Shown: positions 1-11,339 of the stretch, piece after piece
How the letters are laid out: each line of letters opens with the position of its first letter
Numbering within the stretch: position 1 is the stretch's first letter
NCBI RefSeq assembly: GCF_000715075.1
Contig: NC_134095.1
Span: 51,078,806-51,142,805, forward strand
Origin: Nicotiana tabacum
Taxonomy: Eukaryota; Streptophyta; Magnoliopsida; Solanales; Solanaceae
DNA length: 64,000 nucleotides
Direction: 5' to 3'
The notes under the pieces: generated by a model
Told to the model about the DNA's origin: nothing
Database searches by the model: none
Seen by the model: only the letters and a program-made list of their open reading frames with translations
Program-made: the position numbers and the translations under genes

Positions 1-1
1 T

Positions 2-3000
2 CGGTCATGTGTGGTTACTATTAGGAGTCTAGAGACCAGGGTAGATCTTTTGTTGCTTAGTATGGTCAATTTTGACGTGATATTGGGCATGGATTGGCTG
101 TCTCCATGTCATGTTGTTCTCTATTGTCATGCCAAGAACGTAACATTGGCGATGTCGGGGTTGCCGAGGGTTGAGTAGAGCATCTCTATAGACTATGTTC
201 CCAGTAGAGTGATTTCATACTTGAAGGCTCAGCGGATGGTTGAGAAGGGTTGTATATCCTATGCGGAGGCCCCTACTATTGATTATGTTCCTGTGGTGTG
301 TAATTTTTCATATGTGTTTCCTGCAGACCTGTTGGGCATGCCTCTTGATAGGGTTATTGACTTCGGTACTAATTTGGTACTGGGAACTCAACCCATTTCA
401 TTCCACTGTATCGTATGGCACCGGTGAAGTTGAAAGAACAACTTTAGGAACTCCTTGATAAGGGGTTTATTTGGCCTTGCGTGTCACCTTGGTGTGCACT
501 AGTTCTATTTGTAAAGAAGAAGGATGGTACTATGAGGATATGCATTGATTACAGGCAGTTGAACAAGGTCACAGTCAAGAACAAGTATCATTTTCCACGT
601 ATTGATGATCTATTTGACCAGCTTCAGGGAGTGAGGGTGCTCTCCAAGATTTATTTGATGTCAGGGTATCACCATCTAAAGATTCGGGATTTGGATATTC
701 TTAAGACATCTTTCAGGACCCATTATGGATATTATGAGTTCTTTGTGATGTCTTTTGGGCTGACCAATGCCCCGACAACGTTCATGCATTTGATGAACAG
801 TGTGTTTCAGCCTTATCTAGACTTGTTTGTTATTGTATTCATTGATGATATCCTAGTGTACTCTCATAGCCAGAAGGAGCATGCCCAACATCTGAGGATT
901 GTGTTATAGCGATTGACGGAGGAGAAGCTTTATGCAGAGTTCTCCAAGTATGAGTTTTAGCTCAGTTCAGTGGCGTTCTTGAGGCATGTGGTGTCCAGTG
1001 AGGGTATTTAGGTGGATCCGAAAAAGATAGAGGTGATGTAAAGTTGGCCAAGACCAACCTCGGCCACGGAGATTCAGTGCTATCTTGGTTTGGCGGGCTA
1101 TTACCGTCATTTTGTGGAGGGTTTCTCATCTATTGCATCGCCCTTGACCAAATTTACCCAAAAAGGTGTTCCATTTAGGTGGTCAGATGAGTGCCAGGAG
1201 AGCTTTCAGAAGCTCAAGACTGCTTTGACATGGCTTTAGTTCTAGTTCTATTATCAGCTTCTAGTTCTTACTCTATGTATTCTGATGCTTCGTGGATCGG
1301 TATCGGGTGTGTTCTGATGCAGGAGGGTAGAGTTATTACTTATGCCTCACGGTAGTTGAAGACCCATGAGAAGAAATTGCATGTTCATGATCGTGAGTTA
1401 GCATTTATAGTTCACACCTTGATGATTTGGCAGCACTATTTGTATGGTGTTCATTGTGAGATTTTCCTTGATCACTGGAGTTTGTAGCATCTATTCAAGC
1501 AGAAGGATCTTAACTTGCATCAGCTGAGGTGGTTGGAGATTCTTAAGGACTATGAAATCATCATTGTGTACCACTCTAGGAAGGCCAATGTGGTGGCCGA
1601 TGCCTTGAGTCATCGGGCGGAGAGTTTGGGGAATTTAGCATATCTTCTAGCCACAGAGAGGCCATCGACATTAGATGTTCAGGCCTTGGCTAGCCAGTTT
1701 GTCGGATTGGATATTTCTGAGCTAAACCAAGTATTGGCTTGTGTAGTCTCTCGATCTTCTCTTTATTATTGTATCAGGGAGCATCAATATGATGACTCCC
1801 ATCTACTCGTCCTCCAGGACAGGGTTCAGCGAGGTGATGCCAAAGATATGACTATTGGTGATGACGGGGTGTTGAGGATGCAAGGCCGGATATGTATGCC
1901 TAATATAGATGGGCTACGGGAGTTGATTCTTGAGGAGGCCCACAGCTCGTGGTATTCTATCCATCCGGGTGCCGCGAAGATATACTAGGATTTGAGACAG
2001 CTCTATTGGTGGAGGAGGATGGAGAAAGATATAGTTGGGTTTATAGCTCGGTGTCTCAACTATAAGCATGTAAAGTATAAGCATTAGAGACCGGGTGGCT
2101 TGCTTCAGAGGTTAGAGATCCCAGAGTGGAAGTAGGAGTGGATTACCAGGGATTTCGTAGTTAGGCTCCCACGGACTTTGAGGAAGTTTGATGTTATTTG
2201 GGTGATTGTGGATCGGCTGACCAAGTCTGCGCACTTCATTCCAGTTTGTACTATTGGTAGTACTTATTCTTCAGAGTGGTTGGCGTGTCCTAGTTTCCTT
2301 CATTTCTGTTAGAGGCACACAATTTGCATTGCAATTTTGGAGAGTTGTGTAGCGAGAGTTGGGTACTCAGATTGAGTTGAGCACAGCATTTCACCCTTAG
2401 ACGGAAAGATAGTCCGAGCGCACTATCCAGATATTGGAGGACATGTTACGTGCTTGTGTCATTGATTTTTGGGGTTCATGGAACCAGTTTCTGCTGCTCG
2501 CGGAGTTTGCATTCAACAACAGTAATTAGTTGAGTATCCAAATGGCTCCATATGAGGCTTTATATGGGAGGCGGTTAGATCTCCGATAGGATGGTTTGAT
2601 CTAGGTGAAGCTAGGCTCATAGGTACAGACTTGGTTCAGCATGCATTAGACAAGGTGAAATTTATTCAGGAGCGGCTTCGCACAACGTAGTCTAGGCAGA
2701 AGAGCTATGCTGACAAAAAGGTCCGTGATGTGTCTTACATGGTCGGGGAGAAGGTTCTGCTGAAGGTATCAACCATGAAGGGTGTTATGAGGTTTGGGAA
2801 GAGGGGCAAGTTAAGCCCTCAGTTCATTGGGCCTTTTGAGGTACTACAAAGGATTGGGGTGGTGGCCTACAAGCTTGCCTTGCCACCTAGCTTGTCGAGT
2901 GTGCATCCAGTATTCCATGTTTCTATGCTCTTAAAGTACGTCAGCAATCTGTCTTGTGTTTTGGATTTCAGTACAGTTCAGTTGGATGGCGATTTGACTT

Positions 3001-3164
3001 ATGATGTGGAGCCGGAGGCGATTTTGGAGCGGCAGATCCGAAGGTTGAGGTCAAAGGATATAGCTCCGGTGAAGGTGCGGTGGAGGGGTTAGCCCATGGA
3101 GGAGGCTACTTGGGAGACCGAGCGGGATATGTCGAGTAGATATCCACATCTATTTGTGACTTGA
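2..3164 (+). pseudogene. pol: Decayed chromovirus pol (PR-RT-RH-INT-chromodomain-like)
   Basis: Positions 2-175 give the end of an aspartic protease with the motif DVILGMDWLS, followed by a stop at 176-178. A frameshift near 425 leads into RT at about 440-1000, with [25 protein letters not shown] and the active-site box FIDDILVYS near 838-864. Stops follow near 907, 958, 1009 and 1039. RNase H is eroded at about 1240-1500 and recovers at 1515 (VYHSRKANVVADALSHR). Integrase begins with an HHCC finger at about 1940-2090 whose last Cys reads Tyr. In its core the second catalytic Asp reads Val near 2310, and several residues just before it are missing. From 2730 to 3164 come the integrase C-terminal domain and a chromodomain-like tail (VRWRG, EEATWE). 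The family assignment is secure and the copy cannot be functional. Confidence 0.88.
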
Positions 3165-3202
3165 GGTATGTTTCTAGACCCATTCAAGGATGAATGTTTT
3201 TT

Positions 3203-3216
3203 TAAAAGGGGGAGGA
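3203..3216 (+). other. Polypurine tract of element E
   Basis: The purine run AAAAGGGGGAGGA lies directly before the LTR start (TGCAACGACC). This is the expected plus-strand priming site of a gypsy element, and its position sets the LTR boundary. Confidence 0.85.
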
Positions 3217-6216
3217 TGCAACGACCCGGCCGGTCGTTTAGAGAGTTATAGCCCTGTTCCCCCATTTTCTTCTTCTTTTGTGTTCTACAACTATATTATG
3301 ACTTGCCAGGGTAGTTGGTTTGGGTCTGGAGTGGTTTTAGAGTGAATTGAGATATTTAGTCTCTTAATTGGAAGCTTAAGTTGGAAAAGTTGATCGGATG
3401 TCAGCTTATGTATAAACGACCTCAGATTTGAATTTTGATGGTTTTGTTATCTTCAGTAGGTTATTTTGATGGTTTTGTTATTTGAATTTTGGAGATCCGT
3501 AGTAGAATTAGGCTTGGATTGGCAAAATTTGGAATTTTGGCAATTTCGTCCAACAATTAAAATTTTTGATATCGAGGTCGGATTTGAATTCCTGAAATTG
3601 GAGTAGGTTCGTGGTGTCATTATTGACTAGCGTGGTGCAAATTTTGAACTAAATCGGACGTGATTTGATAGCATTCGGCGTCGTTTGTAGAATTCAGAAA
3701 TTTCTAAGTTCATTAGGCTTGAATGCGTGTGTAATTCGTGCTTTTGATGTTAGTTGAGGTGGTTTGAGGATTCGACTAAGGTCTTATAGTGTTTTTTGAC
3801 TTGTGGTATGTTTGGTGGAGGTCCCGGGGGCCTTGGGTGAGTTTCTGGTGGTTAACAGATCATTTTTGGACTTTGGATGATGGCTAATATCTGGTGGTGT
3901 ATATTTTCTGGTTTCCTCTTACGCGTTCACGAGAGGAGCCTCGCATTCGAGAATGGTAAATATGTTCTGGGCAGATTTTGTTCTTCGCATTCATGAATAA
4001 GAGGACGCAATCGAGAAGGTGTTGTCTGCATATGCATCTACAACGCGTGAGTGGTGTCGCATTCGCAAAGAGATGTGAGGCAGTTGGGGACCCCAGGTCT
4101 TTGGTCTACGCGTTCCTGAGGTATAGGCCGCGTTATCGATGAGTTGAGCTTGTAAAGCTTCGCGTTCACAAAGCATTGATCGTGTTTACAAAGAGTAAAT
4201 TGGGAGGCAATCTGAGTTGGCCTTAGCGAGCGCGAGCACGAGAGGACGGTCACGCTCGCAAAGAATGAAATCTGGGCAGACAATATTAATTTCAAAAACG
4301 TGGGTTTGAACCTATTATTCATATATTGAGCTAGAGAACACAAAATTGGGCGATTTTTGAAGGGATTTTCGTGGAGTGGATTGGGGTAAGTAATTACTAA
4401 TGGATTTTGGTCAAATCCCATGATTACATCTTTAATTTTATTATTTAATTTGTGATTTGGGGTGAGAAATTAGGGAAAAGGAGGAAAAACGCTTGAGTTA
4501 GAATTTTGAGGTTTTGAATGAGATTTGTTATCGGATTTGAGTAATTTTGGTTTAGTTAGGCTCATGAGTGAATAGGCTTTCAGATTTTGTTACTTTTTCC
4601 ATATTTCTAGATATGGGCTCAGGGCCGGGTTCGGGCCGATTTTGGATTTTTGGGTAGAATTTCATGTTTTCTTTGTGGAATTTATTCCTTTAGCCAATAT
4701 TGATCACCTCGTATTGCTTGTGGCTACATTCAGAACATTTGGAGACCGATTTGAGAAGCAAGGGCATTTCGGAGTAGGATTTTTGTGCAGTTGAGGTAAG
4801 TAACACTATCAAACTTGGTTCTGAGGGTTCGAAACCTCAAAATATGTATTATATGATTGGTATTGAGGTGACGCACATGCCAAGTGACGGTCGTGCGGGC
4901 GTGCACCGTGAGAATTGTGGCTTGGGTGACTCATGGCACTGTGTAGTGATAATACCTTGTTGATACCCGTGTTTCTATCATGTGATAAAGTAATTAATTT
5001 GTCATTCATGTTAGATATCATGTTTCGGCTTATTGCCGATATTGTTGAGACCCAAAGTGGTCGTTTCTTGCTGTCACTTTACTGCTTTTACTGATATTTC
5101 GTACTCAGTCACATACATGCATTTCATGTCATATACTAGTCTCAGTTGCTATCTATTGAATCATCATATTACTATTTCGGGCTAGTTTCATGATATTTTT
5201 GGGCCCATGAGTGAGAGTGGAGAGGTGACTGAGTGAGATCGAGAGCCGATTATGAGTGACAGATTTGGGATCGGGCTGCATACCGCAGCAGATATATTGA
5301 TGTTATGATAGCGCTTGGGCTGTAGGAACCCCTCTGGAGTCTATAACACACCCCTAGTGAGCGCGATTGATATTATTAAGGGATAGATCTTCCCTGAACA
5401 TGGATCTTGTCTGAAGTACGTGATACCTAGAGATAGGTCTTGTACACAAGGTTGGTTGGACTTTTCCTCGGTATTGGGTGACCTATGGTCAGTGTTGTAT
5501 ATATTTTGGGATGGATCTTCCCTGAGTCATGCGGGCCATATACAGTATCGAGTGATTGAGATATTGAGAGTGTGAGCACTTGAGGCTGATAGCATTGTGC
5601 ATCCCTTATAGTTTGTGTATTTGTATGTAGAGATAACAAAGATTATATTCATTACACTATTCAAATCTTCTTTTTTGCTGTTTTGAGTTGCCTATTTGAC
5701 TTGAGAGCATGTCTATGTTTCTGCACAGTTATATTCCATTTTATTTGTACCTGTTGAGTTCTTCACTACCTTTAAGTCCAAAGTTTGAACTTGTTACTTA
5801 CAGAGTTGGATATACTCATGATAATCCCTGCACCTTGCATGCAGATCAAGGAGTTTTTGGTCATGGCGGCGGCTGTTGATTGAGGCATCAGAGTTTAGGG
5901 ACTGTCAAGGTAGTTGCAGGGCGTTCGCGGGCCTTGATTTCCCTTCCTTAGTCTTTCTGGACTTTCAGATTTATATTTCTAGACACTGTTTTTTATTAGA
6001 CTGGCTATTTAGACACTCATGTACTCAGTGACACCCCGGTTTTGGGGTGAATTGTACTGTATTTTGGTTGAATTTTGTTGAAAAGGTTTTTATTTTAATG
6101 TTAATTTGTTCTGATGTTATTTCTAAAAAGTGATTTACTATGTTGGAAATGTTGAGTTGAGGCTTTCCTAGTTCCACGATAGGAGCCATCATGACGGTCG
6201 TTCTTGGGTCGTGACA
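3217..6216 (+). repeat. 3' LTR of element E (3000 bp)
   Basis: The repeat begins TGCAACGACCCGG next to the polypurine tract and ends GGGTCGTGACA, the same terminal words as the LTRs of A and B. It holds a CG-rich array at about 3915-4270, a CTGGGCAG box at 4267 before an AT-rich stretch, and the shared hairpin block at 5311-5364. Short ORFs inside it show no coding signal. There is no second copy in the window to date it against. Confidence 0.85.
3915..4270 (+). repeat. CG-rich irregular word array in LTR of E
   Basis: About ten imperfect words of the type CGCGTTCACGAGAGG and CGCATTCGAGAA occur in either orientation. They end just before CTGGGCAG and an AT-rich stretch that may be the LTR promoter. 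Counterparts with other core words occupy the same place in the LTRs of A, B, D and F. Confidence 0.6.
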
Positions 6217-6526
6217 TCAAATTAACGAAGTTGACTATAACCTCAACTTTCTCCTTTTGGATCCTCCCCTTCTCTACCACAAAAACTATAATAAGTTCAT
6301 CAACAATCCACTTATCCTTTTTTGCATTATAGGTAGTCTTAAACTGGTTAAACTGTTCAGGAAGAGACTTTAGGGATTGATGAACAAGAAAATCATCGAT
6401 ACTAGTTACACCAAAATTATTCAGTTTGGTAGCAATGTTAACCAATTTCATAATATGATCATGGACACTACCTACAAAGTCATACTTTATGGTATATAGG
6501 GAATCAATCAGGATACCTATCTCAAC
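6217..6526 (-). pseudogene. gag: Ty1/copia gag, middle segment
   Basis: The minus-strand translation contains HIMKLVNIATKLNN, FLVHQSLKSLPEQFNQFK and YNAKKDKWIVDELI. This is the UBN2/copia-type gag pattern seen in many plant copia elements. The segment joins in frame to the piece at 8819-9025 once solo LTR G and one TSD copy are removed. It stops abruptly at the LTR of E. The coding sequence downstream, including the zinc knuckle, is missing. Confidence 0.82.
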
Positions 6527-6527
6527 T

Positions 6528-6665
6528 GTTACGCCCCGCAATATTACGTCGATATTACGTCCGACAATATTATATCACGACGATGTTATGGTCTGCAGTA
6601 TTACATTACGGTGATGTTACGCTTCGCAGTGTTAAGTTGCGACGATGTTGCACCCTATAGTATTG
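6528..6665 (+). repeat. Short tandem repeats at the left edge of LTR G
   Basis: About four degenerate units of roughly 31 bp occur, each resembling GTTACGCnnCGCAGTATTA followed by a TTGCGACGAT-like tail. They start at the LTR terminus itself. Confidence 0.6.
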
Positions 6666-7879
6666 TGCATTGAATTTGTTGTAAGGTAATTGGCATCAGT
6701 CCATGGAAAAGATTATTTGGAGATTATAAGGATTATGCTATTTCACAAGTGATTAGTAAATTCATGAAGGTGAAAGGGGGAGAAAGTCTAAGAAAATGAA
6801 TTTTGTCAAAGTTTGGCATTTTGGGATAAAATTCGACCCGAGCTAAAATACCTGGTATTTATTGACTAGTGTCATACAAGGTACTACATGGCCATGATAG
6901 AAAGGAATATAAAGTATGTGAACAGTGAGTAATATTTTAAGTAAGTGGGAATAATTCTCAATTTTTTGAGTGATTGGTTAATTACCGGGTAGCGGAATAT
7001 TACATAGTTAATTAATTAATTATTTGTTGGATAAGATTAAAAATACCCCACCCCTACCCCAACGTGGCAGCACGGAACCACTCCAAAGAATGACTCTTAG
7101 TTAAAGTGGATATGTGGCATGATCAAAATGGACATGGAGAAAGGGATATATATCGGCAGTATAAGACGAGGACACAATAGTCATTCCCCAATAACTATTT
7201 TGATAAAATTGACTTAAAGAAGTTGAAGATAAGACATTGACTTTTCAGCACTTTTATGCTAATTTGGCGCAATTTAAGATTAGAAAGGTAAGTGATTGTC
7301 AGATTCTTATACCCAATTTGCTTAAATCAAAGCATAAGAAGAAAGTTTACTATATTCCTTTACTACACTTTGGCTAAGACGGCTCATGAAGAAAAGAAAA
7401 TAGATACAGAATATTTATGTATTGATTCTATTGGTACCATCCAAGAGGTGAAACAGAGCACCTGAGTATCTCGAGAAAAGATGACCTTGTATGAGTGCCA
7501 TTTTGCGTTGCACTACACACAGGTGTGTAATCCGCGTTGTCGCAATCAACGGTGTTAGAGAAATTGTTAAGAGAATCGGCTCAGGTATGTTAAGGCCCTC
7601 CCTTCTTTTTTTTGGCGTGATCTATACGATATGAATGAAACGTGCAAATTCACAAACTCCATAAGTGACTTTACTCATAGAAGTAATAGAAATATCTATG
7701 TTCTTTAATTCCCATGTGTCATAATATTTTATCATCAGTTCATGGGTCTCAGAAAAATACGAAAGTTGAAAAGATGTTACTTTATGATATTGCTCAAGAG
7801 GCAAAGTGGTCTTATGACCTTCTGAATGATTTTATTGACGTACTTTTCATGCATTGCATTCATGTGCATTGATCCATGA

Positions 7880-8190
7880 CCAGATGGCGTTATATACGCG
7901 TATATATGTAAATATATATATACGGGATATGGGAAAAGGTTACGGAGTTATATACGCACCACCACCTGATCAGCTGGTATATGATGATGATGTTGCCCAC
8001 AGTGGCCGAAATATAATTCAAACGGCGTTATATACGCATATATATGTAAATATGATTCAAACGACGTTATATACGCATATATATGTATGTATATACGTAT
8101 ATGGGATATGGGAAAGGTTATGGCGTTATATACGCACCACCACCTGATCAGTTGGTATACGATGATGATTTTATCCGCAGTGGCCGATAT
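7880..8190 (+). repeat. AT-rich palindromic duplication in LTR G
   Basis: Two long copies (about 7884-8011 and 8067-8187) share GCGTTATATACGC, a run of TATATATGTA words, GGGATATGGGAAAAGGTTA, CACCACCACCTGATCAG, GATGATGAT and CAGTGGCCGA. Two extra copies of the TTATATACGCATATATATGTA word lie between them. The word is nearly self-complementary, so each unit can form a hairpin. The open frames here are by-products of the repeat. Confidence 0.75.
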
Positions 8191-8818
8191 GATATGATGG
8201 GATGCCCTCAGAGGCTAATGATGTTATGAAACATGTAACAATGCACGATATGACATTCATACGCATACGCATGACGCTAAAAGTAATTTATGATTTACAA
8301 AGTTATTCAGACTTACAAGTTGAGTCATGTACTCTATATGTCTTCCATATCTCTTATGTATTTATTTATGTGCCTTACACACTCAGTACATTATTCGTAC
8401 TGACGGCCCTTTTTCCTGGGACGCTGCGTTTCATGCCCACAGGTCCCGATAGACAGGTCGAGAGCCCTCCATGTAGGCTATTGGCTCAGCGGAAGATGTT
8501 GGTGCGCTCCACTTGCTTCGGAGTTTCTTATTTGGTTAGTGTGAGTTAAACGTATATTGTTTGGTATGGCGGGACTCTGTCTCGACTTTTATGATATTTA
8601 TGTATTCTTAGAGGCTTGTAGACATATGTCGTGTACGTGAAAGAATGTACGGCCTTGTCGGTCTATGTTTTGAGTTTATAAATGATTATGTTGGCCTATT
8701 AGGCCCGTATGTCATGCGTATATGATGATGTAATAAGAAAGATGCATTACGTTGGTATTCGGTTGAGTAAGGTACTGGGTGCCCGTCGCGGCCCATCGGT
8801 TTGGGTCGTGACATCAAC

Positions 8819-9130
8819 TTTATCAGATTCTAGGAATTTCTATCTAATGGCACTCAAGAAATCTTTTACATTTCCATTATCCTTAATTGCACCGTTTATG
8901 TGATCAGAAATGGATCTTCTCATGATCATATGGCTCAATTTGTTATCCTTTATCAATTTCTCATACTTAGCCTTTTCATCAGTAGTGCTAGTAGTTGTAG
9001 GTTCAGTAGGTTTTTGTTCAGTCAATGCAGTCCAGGTCCATCAAACCTAACACTATTTCAACATCCTGTTTCCACTTCTTGTAGTATCCACTAGTCAAAG
9101 TTTCAATGGAATTCAATTGAATAGTTATGT
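8819..9130 (-). pseudogene. gag: Ty1/copia gag, N-terminal segment
   Basis: The minus strand reads YYKKWKQDVEIVLGLMDLD from about 9090 down to 9035. A one-base frame change follows, then TEQKPTEP, KLSHMIMRRSISDHINGA and KDFLSAI. This is the usual opening of plant copia gag. There is a stop near 8843. The frame then runs through 8819 and continues in the segment at 6526 once solo LTR G is removed. No certain start ATG is seen; the reading could begin at about 9117-9135. Confidence 0.78.
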
Positions 9131-10383
9131 TGTTAACAACTGTATAAGCAAACAACACAAAAATTAGATAGAATTACGGGTAGGAATATATTAAATCAAA
9201 AGAGTCAAAGACATCCATTACACCCTTCCTTTGGGCAGAAGATGCAACTGTCTCCCCTTTTAAAAATTAAGGAGTCCAAGGCATTCATTGTATCCTCACC
9301 TTTAGGCCAGAGATACGAAACCTCCCCCTTATTATCTAAGAGTACAAGGCATACATCGTGTCCTTCTTTTAGGTAAGAGACACAAAAGCTCCTCTTATAA
9401 CAAAATGTCCTCTTTTATACACATGAAAATTCAAGATAGTATGCTCCTCCTTTAGGTGGAAAACACAATATCTATACTCATCAATTAATTTAAAGTCACT
9501 AATATCAAAAAGAAAACCTCCAACACTAGTGTACACTTATAAAGGACAAATTTAAACATGGTGCATTGAGAGTATTCCAATGACTCAAATAAATAGACAA
9601 CTTTGGTGGAAACTATCTATTAATCATAGATCTCAATCCATGTATAATATGTTTCACATGTATAAAGTTCTAAGAATTTTCAATGACTCCAAATAAATAG
9701 ACTACTTAGATGGAAACTATTTATTAATCAGAAATTCCTATTTAAACAATATCATACACATGTGAATTAAATAAAGCATATACATTTAAACCTTTTGAGT
9801 ATTAATTTATTCCACTCTCTAACTATAATTAAATAGGTCTCAACAATAGTTTATTGTATTAATATATTACGGTATGCGCATAAACAAGCATAACCATTAT
9901 AATGATCAAACACAAATCAAAGTATTTGATCAATTAATATATGGAAAATGAGGAATCTCATAAACACGTCAGATTAATTCTGACTAAGCACTCCACGTTC
10001 TGCTTTTTTCTTAAAGTGGTAGTAACTTTAAAATTTTATAATTTAATGCATAGATTTGCGAGTTAAGGATTCCACATAATAAAAGGGACAATCAGTTATA
10101 ATTAAAGGACAAATATAAGCCCATATTTAAAAAAACTATGTTAAAGCAATGCTTTAATTGAAGCACCATTAGCACTGCCGCAGTCATGCATACAATTCCA
10201 AATAGTGAAATCTAAAATCGCTTCATTAGGCAACGTCGCACTCTTTCGACGCCACTGACAGCAAGTTCTTAAACCAAAACTACCGTAAAATAATTTTTTT
10301 TGGTTACGTTGTACCACTGTTCAAAAATAGAATATATATTGAAACCCAAGATTAATTCGTCGATCTTTATCCTAAACTAGGGT
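9131..10383 (-). other. Copia leader (between PBS and gag) with internal repeats
   Basis: This is about 1.25 kb without coding signal between the PBS and gag of H. It holds a degenerate tandem array at 9202-9470 and a separate pair of direct repeats at about 9575-9625 and 9680-9735 (AAATAAATAGAC, TGGAAACTAT, TTATTAATCA). It is AT-rich with no recognisable gene. Confidence 0.65.
9202..9470 (-). repeat. Four degenerate units of about 65 bp in the copia leader
   Basis: Each unit carries AAGGCATTCATTGTATCCT-like text, then CTTTAGG(C)AGAGA and a CTCCCCTT-like end. The units start near 9202, 9271, 9336 and 9425. They diverge well beyond sequencing error, so the array is old. Confidence 0.65.
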
Positions 10384-10396
10384 GGCTCTGATACCA
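10384..10396 (-). other. Primer binding site of copia element H
   Basis: The minus strand reads TGGTATCAGAGCC, complementary to the 3' end of plant initiator tRNA-Met. It lies ten bases after the LTR end (AACA), as expected for a copia element. Confidence 0.85.
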
Positions 10397-10406
10397 ATTA
10401 TTAGAT

Positions 10407-10839
10407 TGTTAATTCGGAGTCATAGCATAAATTAAGACACAATCATATAAATATGAAATAATAATCTTGAGTTATAGTCTAAGGAAGCATGCCGTTAAAC
10501 TCCATGGATTGAGCAGCGACAGCAAACGACGATTAAGCCTGAGACCAACTTCCACGATCCACTATCTACGCGCTCTCACAGCCCGAAGAACTTGATTGAT
10601 GAGATGTCTACCGTTACCACGTATTCAAGAGGAAAAATATGCTAGGGTTTCCTAATAGCTAGGGAAAGGGGGTTTGCCTCTATTTATAAAGAGTGTCTAC
10701 CCATCACAGGCCAATAGTTATTGGGCCTCACTTATCCATACACACAATATTTAATATTAAGCCTTTTATTTATCCACCACTTGGGCCACTTCATATCCGT
10801 CCAAGCTATAACCAATTATTGTAAGTCCAAATTCCAACA
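10407..10839 (-). repeat. 5' LTR of copia element H (433 bp)
   Basis: On the minus strand it starts TGTTGGAATTTGG and ends AATTAACA. A TATAAATAG box lies near 10681-10690 (minus strand). It is adjacent to the PBS. The partner LTR is off-window or lost. Confidence 0.82.
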
Positions 10840-10894
10840 TAAAGATCACAAAGAAAACGTGCAAAACAAAACAAAACAACTAGGGGATATTTGA
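10840..10894. other. Flank between copia LTR and element A
   Basis: Short A/C-rich sequence with AACAAAACAAAAC-like repeats; no gene is visible. This is where the 3' end of element A stops abruptly. Confidence 0.4.
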
Positions 10895-11339
10895 GGGGTG
10901 TCACAAGTCACGAGTATCTACTAAGGTCTGAATACAATGAAGAGTCTGAAAATAAACTATAACAAGCTAAGGAATGTAAGAGGGAGAGAGCAGGGCTGCG
11001 AACGTCGGGCCGCTACCTTGCTAACTCCAATGACTCTGCCACTAAGCAATCAACACCCACTACCGGGTTTAGAAATACCTGAATCCGCACACAAGGTGCA
11101 GAGAGTAATGTGAGTACGCCAACTCAGCAAGTAATAAAAGTAAATGAAATCTGAGTAGTAAGAAAACATGTAAGCCATGTCATAATGCTACAGCAAATAC
11201 ATTACATTTCCAAAATAGTACAGAAATCATTTATTTCGTAAATCAAACTTAGTTTCAGTAAAACCCTTTCCTTTTTAGAACATCTTCCAATAGCTTCAAA
11301 CGTGTGATAAAATCAGTGAGTAAAAATGCAAGAAACGTA

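Larger units (their letters stand above)
1..6216 (+). mobile_element. Element E: 5'-truncated Tekay/Del-like Ty3/gypsy chromovirus
   Basis: The window opens inside pol of an LTR retrotransposon. The order protease, RT, RNase H, integrase, chromodomain-like tail, polypurine tract and a 3.0-kb LTR is typical of Ty3/gypsy chromoviruses. The 5' LTR, gag and the start of protease lie outside the window. Many stops and frameshifts show that it is long dead. The LTR ends in TGACA at 6216 and is followed at once by copia gag sequence, so E appears to have inserted into the copia remnant H. The five bases after it (TCAAA) are the expected TSD, but the other copy is off-window. Confidence 0.9.
6527..8813 (+). 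mobile_element. Element G: gypsy-type solo LTR, 2287 bp, TSD TCAAC
   Basis: It begins TGTTACGCCCCG and ends GGGTCGTGACA. The 5-bp duplication TCAAC lies at 6522-6526 and again at 8814-8818. No internal region or second LTR is present, so this is a solo LTR left by LTR-LTR recombination. It interrupts the copia gag of H. It holds two internal repeat regions, at 6528-6665 and 7880-8190, and a TATATATC-like box near 7145. The family is related to the chromovirus LTRs only by its terminal words. Confidence 0.9.
6217..10839 (-). mobile_element. Element H: Ty1/copia remnant, 3' part missing
   Basis: Read on the minus strand, it has a 433-bp LTR (10839 to 10407), a primer binding site, a leader of about 1.25 kb and the beginning of gag. 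Gag is cut at 6216 by the LTR of E. Solo LTR G (6527-8813) is inserted inside gag with a perfect TSD. Protease, integrase, RT and the 3' LTR of H are not in the window. Its first gag stretch carries a frameshift and a stop, so H was inactive or has decayed. Confidence 0.85.
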
